From the NCBI RefSeq assembly GCF_023091225.1, contig NZ_JAHWXM010000001.1, positions 1,736,001-1,800,000 on the forward strand: 64,000 nucleotides of DNA. The letters run 5' to 3'. The notes under the pieces are model-generated. The model saw nothing but the letters and a program-made list of their open reading frames with translations. It was not told the origin of the DNA and did not search any database. Made by a program: the position numbers and the translations under genes. The number at the start of each line of letters is the position of its first letter. Position 1 is the first letter of the stretch. Positions 1 through 8,180 of the stretch are shown here, piece by piece. Source of the stretch: Microbacterium galbinum (lineage in GTDB: Bacteria > Actinomycetota > Actinomycetes > Actinomycetales > Microbacteriaceae).

Positions 1-1223
1 CCGCCGTAGCCGATGAAGCGCGTCTGACGCTCCTTCTCGACGAGCTTGGGCGTCGTGCCGGAGGCGATCAGGGCGTGGAAGCCCGACAACGCTCCGCAGG
101 CGATGGTCACGAACAGGAAGGGGAAGAGCGGACCGGCGAACACCGGCCCCATGCCGTTCTCGCCGAAGATGCTGACGGCGGGCACCGTGATCTCGGGGCG
201 CACCAGGATGATCGCTCCGGCGAGCATCACGATCACACCGATCTTCATGAACGTCGAGAGGTAGTCGCGGGGAGCGAGCAGCAGCCACACCGGGAGCACC
301 GCCGCGATGAAGCCGTAGATGATGATGCCCCACGCGATCGTGGTGCGGTCGAGGTGGAAGATCGCCTGGCCCCACTCGGTGCCGGCGACCCAGCCGCCGC
401 CGATGATCGCGGCCATGAGCAGCACGAACCCGATGATCGAGACCTCGGTGACCTTGCCCGGGCGCAGGAAGCGCAGGTAGATGCCCATGAAGATCGCGAT
501 CGGGATGGTCATCGCCACCGAGAAGACGCCCCAGGGGCTCTCACCGAGGGCGTTGACGACGACGAGCGCGAGGATCGCGACGATGATCAGCATGATCAGC
601 AGCGAGGCGATGATCGCGGCGGTGCCGCCGATCCGCCCGAGTTCCTGGCGGGCCATCTGGCCGATGGTGCGGCCTCCGCGGCGCATCGAGAAGAACAGCA
701 CGGTGTAGTCCTGCACGGCGCCCGCGAGCACGACACCCACGATGATCCAGATCGTGCCGGGCAGGTAGCCCATCTGCGCGGCGAGCACGGGACCGACGAG
801 CGGGCCGGCGCCGGCGATCGCGGCGAAGTGGTGCCCGTAGAGCACGCGGCGGTCGGTGGGGACGTAGTCCTTGCCGTCCTGCTTGACCTCGGCCGGTGTC
901 GCGCGGCGGTCGTCGGGGCGGGTGATGTACTTCTCGATCACCTTCGAGTAGAAGCGGTAGCCGATCAGATAGGTGCAGACCGCGGCGAAGACGAACCAGA
1001 TCGCGTTCACGGTCTCGCCGCGCACGATCGCGAGCATCACCCAGGCGACACCGCCGAGCAGCGCGATCGCCGTCCAGATCAGGATCTTCGGGAGGGTCCA
1101 GCGCCGGCTCTTCTCCTCGTGCTCGGGAGAGAGGGCGACGGGTGGGAGTTTCGGGTCGGTGACGATGATGGGCTCGTCGTCGACGGTTCCGGCGCCGCGT
1201 CGGCGCGACGAAGGTGCGGTCAT
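1..1223 (-). CDS. cstA: Carbon starvation protein CstA, 5' part (runs off window)
   Basis: Integral membrane protein of the CstA family, which imports peptides or pyruvate when carbon is short. Only the first ~407 codons of a protein usually near 700-750 residues are present; the C-terminus lies beyond position 1. The start ATG (1223-1221) follows a GAGGAG Shine-Dalgarno. After a ~45-residue hydrophilic N-terminus come successive membrane helices, and the family hallmark GHHFAAIAGAGPLVGPVLAA is readable about residues 137-156, followed by AVQDYTVLFFSMRRGGR. It is divergent from the uvrA-like gene. Family assignment is secure; the exact substrate (peptide or pyruvate) cannot be told from sequence. 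Confidence 0.93.
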   Translation of the reverse strand, partial: MTAPSSRRRGAGTVDDEPIIVTDPKLPPVALSPEHEEKSRRWTLPKILIWTAIALLGGVAWVMLAIVRGETVNAIWFVFAAVCTYLIGYRFYSKVIEKYITRPDDRRATPAEVKQDGKDYVPTDRRVLYGHHFAAIAGAGPLVGPVLAAQMGYLPGTIWIIVGVVLAGAVQDYTVLFFSMRRGGRTIGQMARQELGRIGGTAAIIASLLIMLIIVAILALVVVNALGESPWGVFSVAMTIPIAIFMGIYLRFLRPGKVTEVSIIGFVLLMAAIIGGGWVAGTEWGQAIFHLDRTTIAWGIIIYGFIAAVLPVWLLLAPRDYLSTFMKIGVIVMLAGAIILVRPEITVPAVSIFGENGMGPVFAGPLFPFLFVTIACGALSGFHALIASGTTPKLVEKERQTRFIGYG

Positions 1224-1406
1224 GGGGTTCTCCTCGGGGTGCGCGTCATTGCGTTCCCCCACGCTAGGAAACGGGCGCGGGGGTCGAGGAGCGGGAGCGG
1301 ATGCCGTGCGACGAGCGGCATCGACGATGCGACGAACGGATGCCGCGGCATCCGTTCCTGAACGGCACCCAGGGCGATGTCCGACGTCGCGGATACACTC
1401 GCGACA

Positions 1407-3956
1407 ATGCCCTCCCCCTCTGAGAACGCACCCGACTCGTTCGTCCGCGTCCGCGGGGCGAACGAGAACAACCTCCGCTCCGTCGACGTCGACATGCCAC
1501 GCGATCGGATCGTCGCGTTCACCGGAGTCTCGGGATCGGGCAAGTCGTCGCTCGCGTTCGGCACCATCTTCACCGAAGCCCAGCGCCGATATCTCGAGTC
1601 GGTGGCGCCGTATGCGAGGCGGCTCATCCAGCAGGGCCACGATCCGCACGTCGAATCGATCTCGGGCCTGCCCCCGGCGGTCGCCCTGCAGCAGCGGCGC
1701 GGCGCGCCCAGCTCGCGATCGAGCGTCGGCACCGTGACGACGCTGTCGAACTCATTGCGCATGCTCTTCTCCCGGGCGGGCACCTTCCCGGAGGGTTTCA
1801 CGACCCGGCTCGACTCCGATGCGTTCTCTCCCAACACCGTCGCCGGAGCCTGCCCGGAGTGTCACGGCATCGGCGTCGCACACACCGTCACCGAGGACTC
1901 GCTCGTGCCCGACCCTTCGCTGAGCATCCGCGAAGGTGCGATCGCCGCCTGGCCGGGCGCGTGGCAGGCGAAGAACCTGCGCGACATCACGATCGCGCTC
2001 GGCTACGACGTCGACGTCCCCTGGCGGGATCTTCCCCGTGCCGATCGCGAGTGGCTGCTCTTCACCGACGAGCAGCCGGTCGTGCAGATCACCCCGCAGC
2101 GCGACCGCGTGGCCAAGCCCTACAACGGCATGTTCTGGAGCGCCAAGAAGTACGTCTTCCATACGCTCTCCGACTCGAAGAGCCAGATGATGCGCACCAA
2201 GGTGCTCCAGTTCGTGCGTTCCGGACCGTGCCCGCTGTGCGGGGGTACGGGGCTGCGGCGCGAGGCCCTGGCCGTCACGTTCGCCGGCCGATCGATCGCC
2301 GAGCTCAACGCTCTCCCGCTGACCGACCTCGCCGACGTCATCCGCCCGACGACGCAGCTCACCGAGGTCACGCCTGCGCTCCCCACCACTCTTTCGGGCG
2401 AGCGCACCGACGTCGCCGTCGCCCTCACGACCGATCTCCTCGCGCGCATCGAGGTGCTCACCGACCTGGGGCTCGGCTACCTGGGGCTGGGCCGAGCGAC
2501 GACCACCCTGTCCCCCGGTGAGATGCAGCGGCTCCGGCTCGCGACGCAGCTGCGGTCGGGACTCTTCGGGGTGGTCTACGTGCTCGACGAGCCCTCGGCC
2601 GGTCTGCATCCCGCCGACGCCGAGCAGCTGCTCGACGTGCTCGCACAGCTCAAACGCTCCGGGAACTCGGTCTTCGTGGTCGAGCACAACATGGACATCG
2701 TCCGGCACGCCGATTGGATCGTCGACGTCGGCCCCGGTGCCGGCGAAGGCGGTGGGCACGTGCTCTACAGCGGCGCGGTCCCGGGGCTCGCCGCTGTCGA
2801 GGCATCCGTCACCCGGCCGTTCCTGTTCCCCGACGCGCATGCGGCATCCGTGACGCGACGCGACCGCCGAGAGGCATCGGCGTGGCTCACTGTCGAGGGC
2901 GTGAGCCTGCACAACCTCGCCGACATCGATGCATCCGTCCCGCTCGGCACCCTCGTCGCCGTGACGGGTGTCTCGGGGTCGGGCAAGTCGACACTCGTCA
3001 GTCGGGTGCTCCCCGAAGTCGTGCGCGCGCACCTGCGCTCGGACGACACCCCCGACGAGATCGACGACACCCCGATCGATGCCGGAGGCGACGACTCCCG
3101 GCCGGCCGAGGCGACGGTGCCGGATGCGGGCGGCGACTCCCTGACCGTGCGCGACGTGCGCGGTCTCGAGCACATCGATCGTCTCGTACGGGTCGACCAG
3201 AAGCCGATCGGCCGCACACCGCGCTCGAACCTTGCGACCTACACGGGTCTGTTCGATGCCGTACGTGCCGTCTTCGCCCGCACCGACCTCGCTCGCGAGC
3301 GCGGGTACGGCGCCGGACGCTTCTCGTTCAACGTCGTCGGCGGGCGCTGCGAGACCTGCCTCGGCGAGGGATTCGTCTCGGTCGAGCTGCTGTTCCTCCC
3401 CGGCAGCTACGGGCGCTGCCCGACGTGCGACGGCGCGCGGTACAACGCCGAAACGCTCGAGGTCACCTACGACGGCCGGACCATCGCCGACGTGCTCGCC
3501 CTCACCGTCGAGCAGGCATCCGAGGCGCTGGCCTCGATTCCGGCGGCGGCGCGCAGCCTGCGTGCTCTCCTCGACGTCGGGCTCGGATACCTCCGCCTCG
3601 GCCAGCCCGCCACCGAGCTCTCCGGCGGCGAGGCGCAGCGCATCAAACTGGCGACCGAGCTGCAGCGCGTGCGCCGTGGCCACACTCTGTATCTGCTCGA
3701 CGAGCCGACCACCGGGTTGCACCCCGCCGACGTGCAACGGCTGCTCGCGCAGCTGCATGCGCTGGTCGACTCCGGCGACACCGTGGTCGTCGTCGAGCAC
3801 GAGATGGACGTCGTCGCCGCGTCGGACTGGGTCATCGACCTCGGGCCCGCCGGTGGCGACGCGGGGGGCCGCGTCATCGCGGCCGGAACCCCGGAGCAGG
3901 TCGCGCAGATTCCCGCGAGCCGCACGGCGCCCTACCTGGCCGAACGCCTGCGCTGA
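1407..3956 (+). CDS. UvrA-like ABC ATPase lacking the UvrB-binding domain (UvrA2 class)
   Basis: Duplex ABC ATPase of the UvrA family, about 849 residues against ~950 for canonical UvrA. Two Walker A motifs (GVSGSGKSS and GVSGSGKST), two signature/Walker B blocks (LSPGEMQRLRLA...DEPSAGLHPAD and LSGGEAQRIKLA...DEPTTGLHPAD) and zinc-module cysteines (CPECHG, CPLCGG, CETCLGEG, CPTCDG) are visible. Between LLFSRAG and GACPECHG there are only ~20 residues, whereas canonical UvrA carries the UvrB-binding domain there, so this is the UvrA2-type paralogue linked in other bacteria to damage or drug tolerance rather than core excision repair. I prefer ATG 1407, 7 nt after a TACACT -10 element (leaderless); an in-frame ATG at 1377 would add 10 residues. 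Confidence 0.88.
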   Translation: MPSPSENAPDSFVRVRGANENNLRSVDVDMPRDRIVAFTGVSGSGKSSLAFGTIFTEAQRRYLESVAPYARRLIQQGHDPHVESISGLPPAVALQQRRGAPSSRSSVGTVTTLSNSLRMLFSRAGTFPEGFTTRLDSDAFSPNTVAGACPECHGIGVAHTVTEDSLVPDPSLSIREGAIAAWPGAWQAKNLRDITIALGYDVDVPWRDLPRADREWLLFTDEQPVVQITPQRDRVAKPYNGMFWSAKKYVFHTLSDSKSQMMRTKVLQFVRSGPCPLCGGTGLRREALAVTFAGRSIAELNALPLTDLADVIRPTTQLTEVTPALPTTLSGERTDVAVALTTDLLARIEVLTDLGLGYLGLGRATTTLSPGEMQRLRLATQLRSGLFGVVYVLDEPSAGLHPADAEQLLDVLAQLKRSGNSVFVVEHNMDIVRHADWIVDVGPGAGEGGGHVLYSGAVPGLAAVEASVTRPFLFPDAHAASVTRRDRREASAWLTVEGVSLHNLADIDASVPLGTLVAVTGVSGSGKSTLVSRVLPEVVRAHLRSDDTPDEIDDTPIDAGGDDSRPAEATVPDAGGDSLTVRDVRGLEHIDRLVRVDQKPIGRTPRSNLATYTGLFDAVRAVFARTDLARERGYGAGRFSFNVVGGRCETCLGEGFVSVELLFLPGSYGRCPTCDGARYNAETLEVTYDGRTIADVLALTVEQASEALASIPAAARSLRALLDVGLGYLRLGQPATELSGGEAQRIKLATELQRVRRGHTLYLLDEPTTGLHPADVQRLLAQLHALVDSGDTVVVVEHEMDVVAASDWVIDLGPAGGDAGGRVIAAGTPEQVAQIPASRTAPYLAERLR

Positions 3957-3964
3957 CCACCGAC

Positions 3965-3982
3965 GCCGTGCTTTTGCACGGC
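3965..3982 (+). terminator. Short hairpin after the uvrA-like gene
   Basis: A perfect 7-bp stem (GCCGTGC / GCACGGC) with a TTTT loop lies 8 nt past the stop codon. There is no T-run after it, so it may be a weak terminator or an RNA-stabilising hairpin. Confidence 0.35.
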
Positions 3983-4013
3983 CCCCTCGGCATCCGCGCA
4001 TCGTGCGCGCAAG

Positions 4014-4019
4014 TAGGCT
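4014..4019 (+). promoter_or_regulatory. -10 element TAGGCT for a leaderless start at 4026
   Basis: TAGGCT lies 6 nt before the GTG start at 4026, the spacing expected when transcription begins at the start codon. The same arrangement recurs before 1407, 30537, 32967, 36389, 47839 and 55331. Confidence 0.5.
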
Positions 4020-4025
4020 GGAACC

Positions 4026-4571
4026 GTGGCCCGAACCTCTGTCCTGCCGACCCGCGTGCTGCTGATCTGCGCCGCGATCGGCGTCGCGACCGGCCTCATC
4101 GGAGGCATCGCCGGATGGGTCACGCCGATCCTGCTCGCAAGCCCCCTGCTCTTCCTCTACGGGCTCGTGCTCGGCTCGCACGTGCTGCCGGGGATCATCG
4201 CGCAGGAGGTGCTGCGGCGTCCGTTCGTGGCGCTCATCACGCACCTGATCGCCGCCCTCGTCTCGAGCGCGTTCAACCCGGCCTGGGCGCTGCGCTTCAT
4301 CGGCACGGCGCTGCTGTTCGGCGCGATCCAGGAGGGCGTCGCGGCCCTCACCCGCTACCGCGCCTGGGGCGCCTGGCGCTTCTTCATTTCGGCGGCGCTG
4401 ATCGGCGTCGTCGTGGCCGTCGCCGTGTTCTTCGCCGCGCACCTCGGCACGATGCCGCTGTGGGCGCAGATCACGTACCTCGCGATCTCGGTGCTCGGCC
4501 CCATCGCGTGGACCGCGATCGGCCTCGCGGTCGGCACGGCACTCAGCCGCGCCGGCGTCGCCCGTCGCTGA
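4026..4571 (+). CDS. ECF transporter S component, YkoE-like (first copy)
   Basis: Small polytopic membrane protein of 181 residues with about five to six hydrophobic segments, of the type annotated as ECF (energy-coupling factor) substrate-binding component related to YkoE. S components bind a small molecule such as a vitamin and associate with the EcfA ATPase and EcfT coupling protein, both encoded downstream. The GTG start sits 6 nt after a TAGGCT -10 element. It is separated from the ATPase gene by a strong palindrome and an iron-box-like site, so it may be transcribed separately. B. subtilis YkoE is linked to thiamine precursors, but no TPP riboswitch is visible upstream. Substrate unknown. 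Confidence 0.75.
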   Translation: MARTSVLPTRVLLICAAIGVATGLIGGIAGWVTPILLASPLLFLYGLVLGSHVLPGIIAQEVLRRPFVALITHLIAALVSSAFNPAWALRFIGTALLFGAIQEGVAALTRYRAWGAWRFFISAALIGVVVAVAVFFAAHLGTMPLWAQITYLAISVLGPIAWTAIGLAVGTALSRAGVARR

Positions 4572-4609
4572 GCGCGTCGTTCCCGGCATCCGTCGCGCTC
4601 GACTCTCCG

Positions 4610-4667
4610 TGAGGGGTCAAGACACGCCTCAGCGGATGCCGGGCGTGAGGCGTGTCTTGACCCCTTA
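4610..4667. repeat. Large intergenic palindrome, GGGGTCAAGACACGCC family
   Basis: Inverted repeat with 22-nt arms 4610-4631 and 4646-4667 (only one G-T wobble) and a 14-nt loop. The arm word GAGGGGTCAAGACACGCC recurs at 33514-33531 with an imperfect partner arm, so this is a dispersed repeat. It could also act as a bidirectional transcription terminator between the first S-component gene and the ATPase operon. Confidence 0.8.
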
Positions 4668-4693
4668 CGGACTCACGAATGCACGTCGCGAGG

Positions 4694-4712
4694 TCAGGTA
4701 AGGCTCGGCTAA
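4694..4712 (+). promoter_or_regulatory. DtxR/IdeR-like iron box upstream of the ECF ATPase operon
   Basis: TCAGGTAAGGCTCGGCTAA matches 14 of 19 positions of the DtxR/IdeR consensus (TTAGGTTAGGCTAACCTAA). It lies 54 nt before the GTG of the dual ATPase. A similar box with 16/19 matches precedes the heme genes at 61424. It suggests repression by iron; binding is not shown here. Confidence 0.6.
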
Positions 4713-4718
4713 GTTAGA

Positions 4719-4745
4719 GACGTACGTTCCACCGAAGACGTACGT
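4719..4745. promoter_or_regulatory. Two GACGTACGT palindromes 18 bp apart
   Basis: GACGTACGT occurs at 4719-4727 and 4737-4745, between the iron box and the start codon of the ATPase gene. Each core ACGTACGT is self-complementary, and the 18-bp spacing puts both on nearly the same helix face, which fits an operator for a second regulator. The regulator is unknown. Confidence 0.4.
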
Positions 4746-4766
4746 CCACCGACCCGGGGTCTCGCC

Positions 4767-6476
4767 GTGCGCCCATCCGCGCCTCTTCTCCGCGTGCGTG
4801 ATGTCTCTCTCACCCACGCGGATGCCGCGCACCCCTCCCCGCGCGACGTGACCTTCGACATCGACCCGGGCGAGGTCGTGCTGCTGCTCGGCCCCTCGGG
4901 CTCGGGCAAGTCGACGCTCACGCTCGCGCTGAACGGGCTCATCCCGCACGCGCTTCCCGCCACCATGACCGGCACGGTCGAGGCGGGCGGGGTCGGCACC
5001 GCCGACGCGCAGACCTCCGAGCTGAGCACGCGGGTCGCGATGGTCTTCCAAGACCCGGATGCCCAGATCGTCACCGGAACCCTCTACGACGAGGTCGCCT
5101 TCGGCCCCGAGAACCTGCGCCTGCCCGTCGCTGAAGTCACCGCCCGCACCGAAGACGCCCTGCGCCGCGTCGGGCTATGGGAGCGCCGCGACGACAACCC
5201 CGACCGGCTCTCGGGCGGCGGCCGCCAGCGCCTCGCGATCGCCTGCGCCCTCGCCATGGGGTCGCCGTTGATCGTGCTCGACGAGCCGACCGCGAACCTC
5301 GACCCGCAGGGCATCGATGACGTCTACGCCGCCCTCGCCGACGTGATCGCCGCGGGCGACCGGGCGATCCTCCTCGTCGAACACAACCTCGACGCCGCGA
5401 TGGGATTCGTCACCCGCACGATCGTGCTCGACCGCGAGGGGCGCGTCGCCTACGACGGCCCGGTCGCCGAGATCCTCCGTGCGCACACCGACGAGCTCGT
5501 CGCGATGGGGGTGTGGCTGCCCGCGGCGACGCTGGCGGCGCTGCGACTGCGCGACGACGGCATCCGTCTCGACCCCCTGCCCCTGACACCCGAGGAGCTG
5601 GCGGCGCAACTGCCCCCGGCATCCACCCCCGCGAGCGCGGCTGCGACCGCGACCGCGACCGACCCGACGACGGATGCCGCGCCCTCGGGCGAGGCGATCA
5701 TCCGGGCGCGCGGGCTCACCGTGCGCCGGGGCCGCACCGAGATCCTGCACGGCATCGACCTCGATCTCACGCCCGGCAGCCTCACCGCCATCGTCGGCGC
5801 CAACGGGGCCGGTAAGACCACGCTCATCCAGGCGCTCGCCGGCGTCGTTCCGCCGCCGAAGCGGCAGGTCGACGTCGACGGCATCGATCCCGGGCGGGCC
5901 GCTCCCCGCGACCTCGCCGCCCGCATCGGCTTCGTGTTCCAGAACCCCGAGCATCAGTTCATCGCGCACACGGTGTTCGACGAGCTCGCGCACGGGCTGA
6001 CCCTTCGACAGGCTCAGGGGCCGCAGGGCGAGCAGATCACGGATGCCGAGGTCACCGAGCGCGTGACCGAGATGCTCGAGCGCTTCGGCCTCGCGCACAA
6101 GGCCGACGTGCATCCGTTCCTGCTGTCGGGCGGCGAGAAGCGCCGCCTGTCGGTGGGCACCGCGCTGATCACCCGCCCCCGCGTTCTCGCGCTCGACGAG
6201 CCGACCTTCGGCCAGGATCGCGCGCGGGCGACCGAACTGCTCGCGCTGCTGCAGAGTCTGCGCGCCGAGGGCACGACGATCGTGATCGTCACCCACGACC
6301 TGCAGCTCGTCGCCGAGCACACGACGCACACCGTGATCCTCGCCGACGGGCGCGTGCACGCGAGCGGACGCACGGCCGATCTCTTCCGCGACGAGCAGAC
6401 GTTCACCTCGGCGGGGCTCCGCCTGCCCGCCCTGCAGCGGGTGCTCGCGGCGCACGCACGGGGGGCCGAGGCATGA
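4767..6476 (+). CDS. ECF transporter dual ATP-binding protein (EcfA-EcfA' fusion, YkoD-like)
   Basis: Fused double ATPase of 569 residues powering an ECF importer. First half: Walker A GPSGSGKST, Q-loop FQDPDAQIV, signature LSGGGRQRLAIA, Walker B LIVLDEPTANLDP, switch His in VEHNLD. An Ala/Thr-rich linker near residues 285-310 leads to the second half: GANGAGKTT, FQNPEHQF, LSGGEKRRLSVG, LALDEPTFGQD. The GTG start follows the DtxR-like box and the two GACGTACGT sites. Its stop overlaps the start of the T component by 4 nt (ATGA). Within the second half, 6001-6020 is a copy of the dispersed word CCCTTCGACAGGCTCAGGGG, read as LRQAQGP: a repeat insertion that keeps the frame. Confidence 0.88.
   Translation: MRPSAPLLRVRDVSLTHADAAHPSPRDVTFDIDPGEVVLLLGPSGSGKSTLTLALNGLIPHALPATMTGTVEAGGVGTADAQTSELSTRVAMVFQDPDAQIVTGTLYDEVAFGPENLRLPVAEVTARTEDALRRVGLWERRDDNPDRLSGGGRQRLAIACALAMGSPLIVLDEPTANLDPQGIDDVYAALADVIAAGDRAILLVEHNLDAAMGFVTRTIVLDREGRVAYDGPVAEILRAHTDELVAMGVWLPAATLAALRLRDDGIRLDPLPLTPEELAAQLPPASTPASAAATATATDPTTDAAPSGEAIIRARGLTVRRGRTEILHGIDLDLTPGSLTAIVGANGAGKTTLIQALAGVVPPPKRQVDVDGIDPGRAAPRDLAARIGFVFQNPEHQFIAHTVFDELAHGLTLRQAQGPQGEQITDAEVTERVTEMLERFGLAHKADVHPFLLSGGEKRRLSVGTALITRPRVLALDEPTFGQDRARATELLALLQSLRAEGTTIVIVTHDLQLVAEHTTHTVILADGRVHASGRTADLFRDEQTFTSAGLRLPALQRVLAAHARGAEA
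6001..6020 (+). repeat. Dispersed repeat word inside the ATPase gene
   Basis: CCCTTCGACAGGCTCAGGGG is the same word found in intergenic repeats at 9491, 14878 and 47735 (some inverted). Here it lies in frame in the second nucleotide-binding half, between the Q-loop and the ABC signature, and encodes LRQAQGP. Confidence 0.8.
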
Positions 6477-7294
6477 CCGCCACCGCGTTCGACCCGTACG
6501 CGACGATGACCGTCACCTCGCGGCATCAGTTCCTCTACGCCCTCAACCCGCTCGCGAAGGTGGCGGGATTCGCCCCGGCGATGATCTTCCTGGTGTTCGT
6601 GCGCGACCTCGCCACTCCGGCCGCGTTCCTGCTGCTCGCCTATGTGCTGCTGCTCGTCGGCGCCCGCCTCACCTGGCGTCTGCTCCTGCTGCTCGCGGTG
6701 CTGCCCGTCGGCATGGCCGTGATCGGCGTGAGCTTCTCGCTCTGGGTCGACACCGCGCTCGTCGGTGACACGACCCCGGTGCTGCGGATCGGCGACTGGA
6801 CCCTCTACAGCGGAGCACTGATGATCGGTTTCGCCACGGCGCTGCGCCTCGGCGCGATCATCTCGCTCGCCCTCATCGGCGGGCTCACCACCAGCGGACC
6901 CGACCTCGTGCGGGCGAGCGTGCAGCAGCTGCGGGTTCCGTACCGCATCGGCTACACGGCGTTGGCCGCGTTCCGCTTCGTGCCGCGCTTCGGCTACGAG
7001 CTCTCGGTGATCCGCGCAGCCCATCGCGTGCGAGGACACCATGGCGGCAACGGCCCCTTCTCGCGCATCGCACGCGGATGGGGGTACATCGTCCCGCTGC
7101 TCGCCGGGGCCATCCGGCACGCCGAGCGCGTCGCCCTCGCGATGGACTCCCGGGCCTTCGGCGCACACCCCACCCGCACCGAGCGGCACCTGGTGCCGTT
7201 CCGCACGCGAGACACGATCTTCGTCGCGCTGAGTCTCGCGGCATCCGCGGTGATCCTCCTCGTGTTCTCCCCCTGGCAACCGCCCTCCCTCTGA
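6473..7294 (+). CDS. ECF transporter T component (EcfT / YkoC-like)
   Basis: Transmembrane coupling protein of 273 residues linking the ATPase to the S components. Several hydrophobic helices occupy roughly residues 25-130 and 245-265. Cytoplasmic helices carry the Ala-Arg-Gly type signatures expected in EcfT: AAHRVRGHHGG near residue 185 and SRAFGAHPTRT near residue 226. It overlaps the ATPase by 4 nt (ATGA) and is followed after 10 nt by the siderophore-interacting protein. This supports one operon 4767-8803. Confidence 0.85.
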   Translation: MTATAFDPYATMTVTSRHQFLYALNPLAKVAGFAPAMIFLVFVRDLATPAAFLLLAYVLLLVGARLTWRLLLLLAVLPVGMAVIGVSFSLWVDTALVGDTTPVLRIGDWTLYSGALMIGFATALRLGAIISLALIGGLTTSGPDLVRASVQQLRVPYRIGYTALAAFRFVPRFGYELSVIRAAHRVRGHHGGNGPFSRIARGWGYIVPLLAGAIRHAERVALAMDSRAFGAHPTRTERHLVPFRTRDTIFVALSLAASAVILLVFSPWQPPSL

Positions 7295-7304
7295 AAGGCA
7301 CCCG

Positions 7305-8180
7305 ATGGCGTTCAGCAAGCTCGTCAAGCCCGAGACGCAGGAACTCGTGCACCTCACCGTGCTGCGCTCCGAGCGTCTCGCCCCGCACTGGATGCGCGTG
7401 ACCCTCGGTGGCGGTGAGATCGAGAAGTTCCGGCCGATGGGCTTCGATCAGTGGTTCCGCCTGTTCCTGCCGATCGGCGGTGACGCCGGACTCGACCGCG
7501 TGCCCGCCAAGGCCAACAAGATGTTCGGGTACCTGAAGTTCCTGCGCATCCCCGACGGCGAGCGCCCCGTGATGCGCAACTACAGCGTGCGCGCGTACCG
7601 ACCGGCCGAGGGCGATCGCGGCGCCGAGATCGACGTCGACTTCGTGCTGCACGGATCGGCCGCCGAGGGCACCGCCGGACCCGCATCGCGGTGGGCCGAG
7701 ACCTGCACCCCGGGCGAGCACGTGCTCATCATCGACGAGGGCCTCACCTTCAACCCCGAGCGCGGTGTCGACCGGGTGCTGCTCGTGGGCGACGAGACGG
7801 CCCTGCCGGCGATCGCCTCGATCGCGGCATCCGTTCCCGCGGGGGCCATCGGCACCGCGATCATCGAGGTGCCGTCGCTCGACGACGCCCTCGACTTCCC
7901 CCACCCCGAGGGGCTCTCGGTCGAGTGGGTGCTGCGCCCGCACGACGAGCAGCCGGGAGCCCTCGCGCTGCAGCGGGTCGCCGAGATCGACCTGCCGGCC
8001 GAGACGTTCCACACCTACGCGGCCGGAGAGCAGTCGCTCGCTTCGGGTGTGCGCAAGCTGCTCGTCGGCGAGCGCGGCGTCGACAAGAACACCGTCAGCT
8101 TCTGCGGCTACTGGAAGATCGGTGCCGCCTCCCCGACGTCGAAGGCCGCTCGCGAGGCCGCCGCGGAGCCGCTCGGATGA
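7305..8180 (+). CDS. Siderophore-interacting protein (FAD-dependent ferric reductase, ViuB/SIP family)
   Basis: Cytosolic flavoprotein of 291 residues that in this family reduces ferric siderophores or other ferric chelates to release Fe2+. The FAD-binding signature RNYSVRAYRP is near residue 89, followed by the GPASRWA phosphate-binding stretch. The NAD(P)H domain has VGDETALPAIASIAASVPAG, and the family C-terminal SFCGYWKIG is present. It sits in the ECF operon between the T component and the second S component (ATGA overlap with the latter). A ferric reductase in this place, plus the iron box in front, suggests that the ECF system imports an iron chelate, heme or a cofactor needed under iron starvation. 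Confidence 0.9.
   Translation: MAFSKLVKPETQELVHLTVLRSERLAPHWMRVTLGGGEIEKFRPMGFDQWFRLFLPIGGDAGLDRVPAKANKMFGYLKFLRIPDGERPVMRNYSVRAYRPAEGDRGAEIDVDFVLHGSAAEGTAGPASRWAETCTPGEHVLIIDEGLTFNPERGVDRVLLVGDETALPAIASIAASVPAGAIGTAIIEVPSLDDALDFPHPEGLSVEWVLRPHDEQPGALALQRVAEIDLPAETFHTYAAGEQSLASGVRKLLVGERGVDKNTVSFCGYWKIGAASPTSKAAREAAAEPLG

Noticed and set aside
3957..4025. TPP riboswitch before the YkoE-like gene
   Set aside because: Spacer is only 69 nt and lacks the conserved THI-box words; a leaderless start is indicated.
1752..4589. 945-codon minus-strand open frame across the uvrA-like gene
   Set aside because: Arg/Ala/Glu-rich low-complexity product, no domain; the plus-strand UvrA-like protein explains the region.
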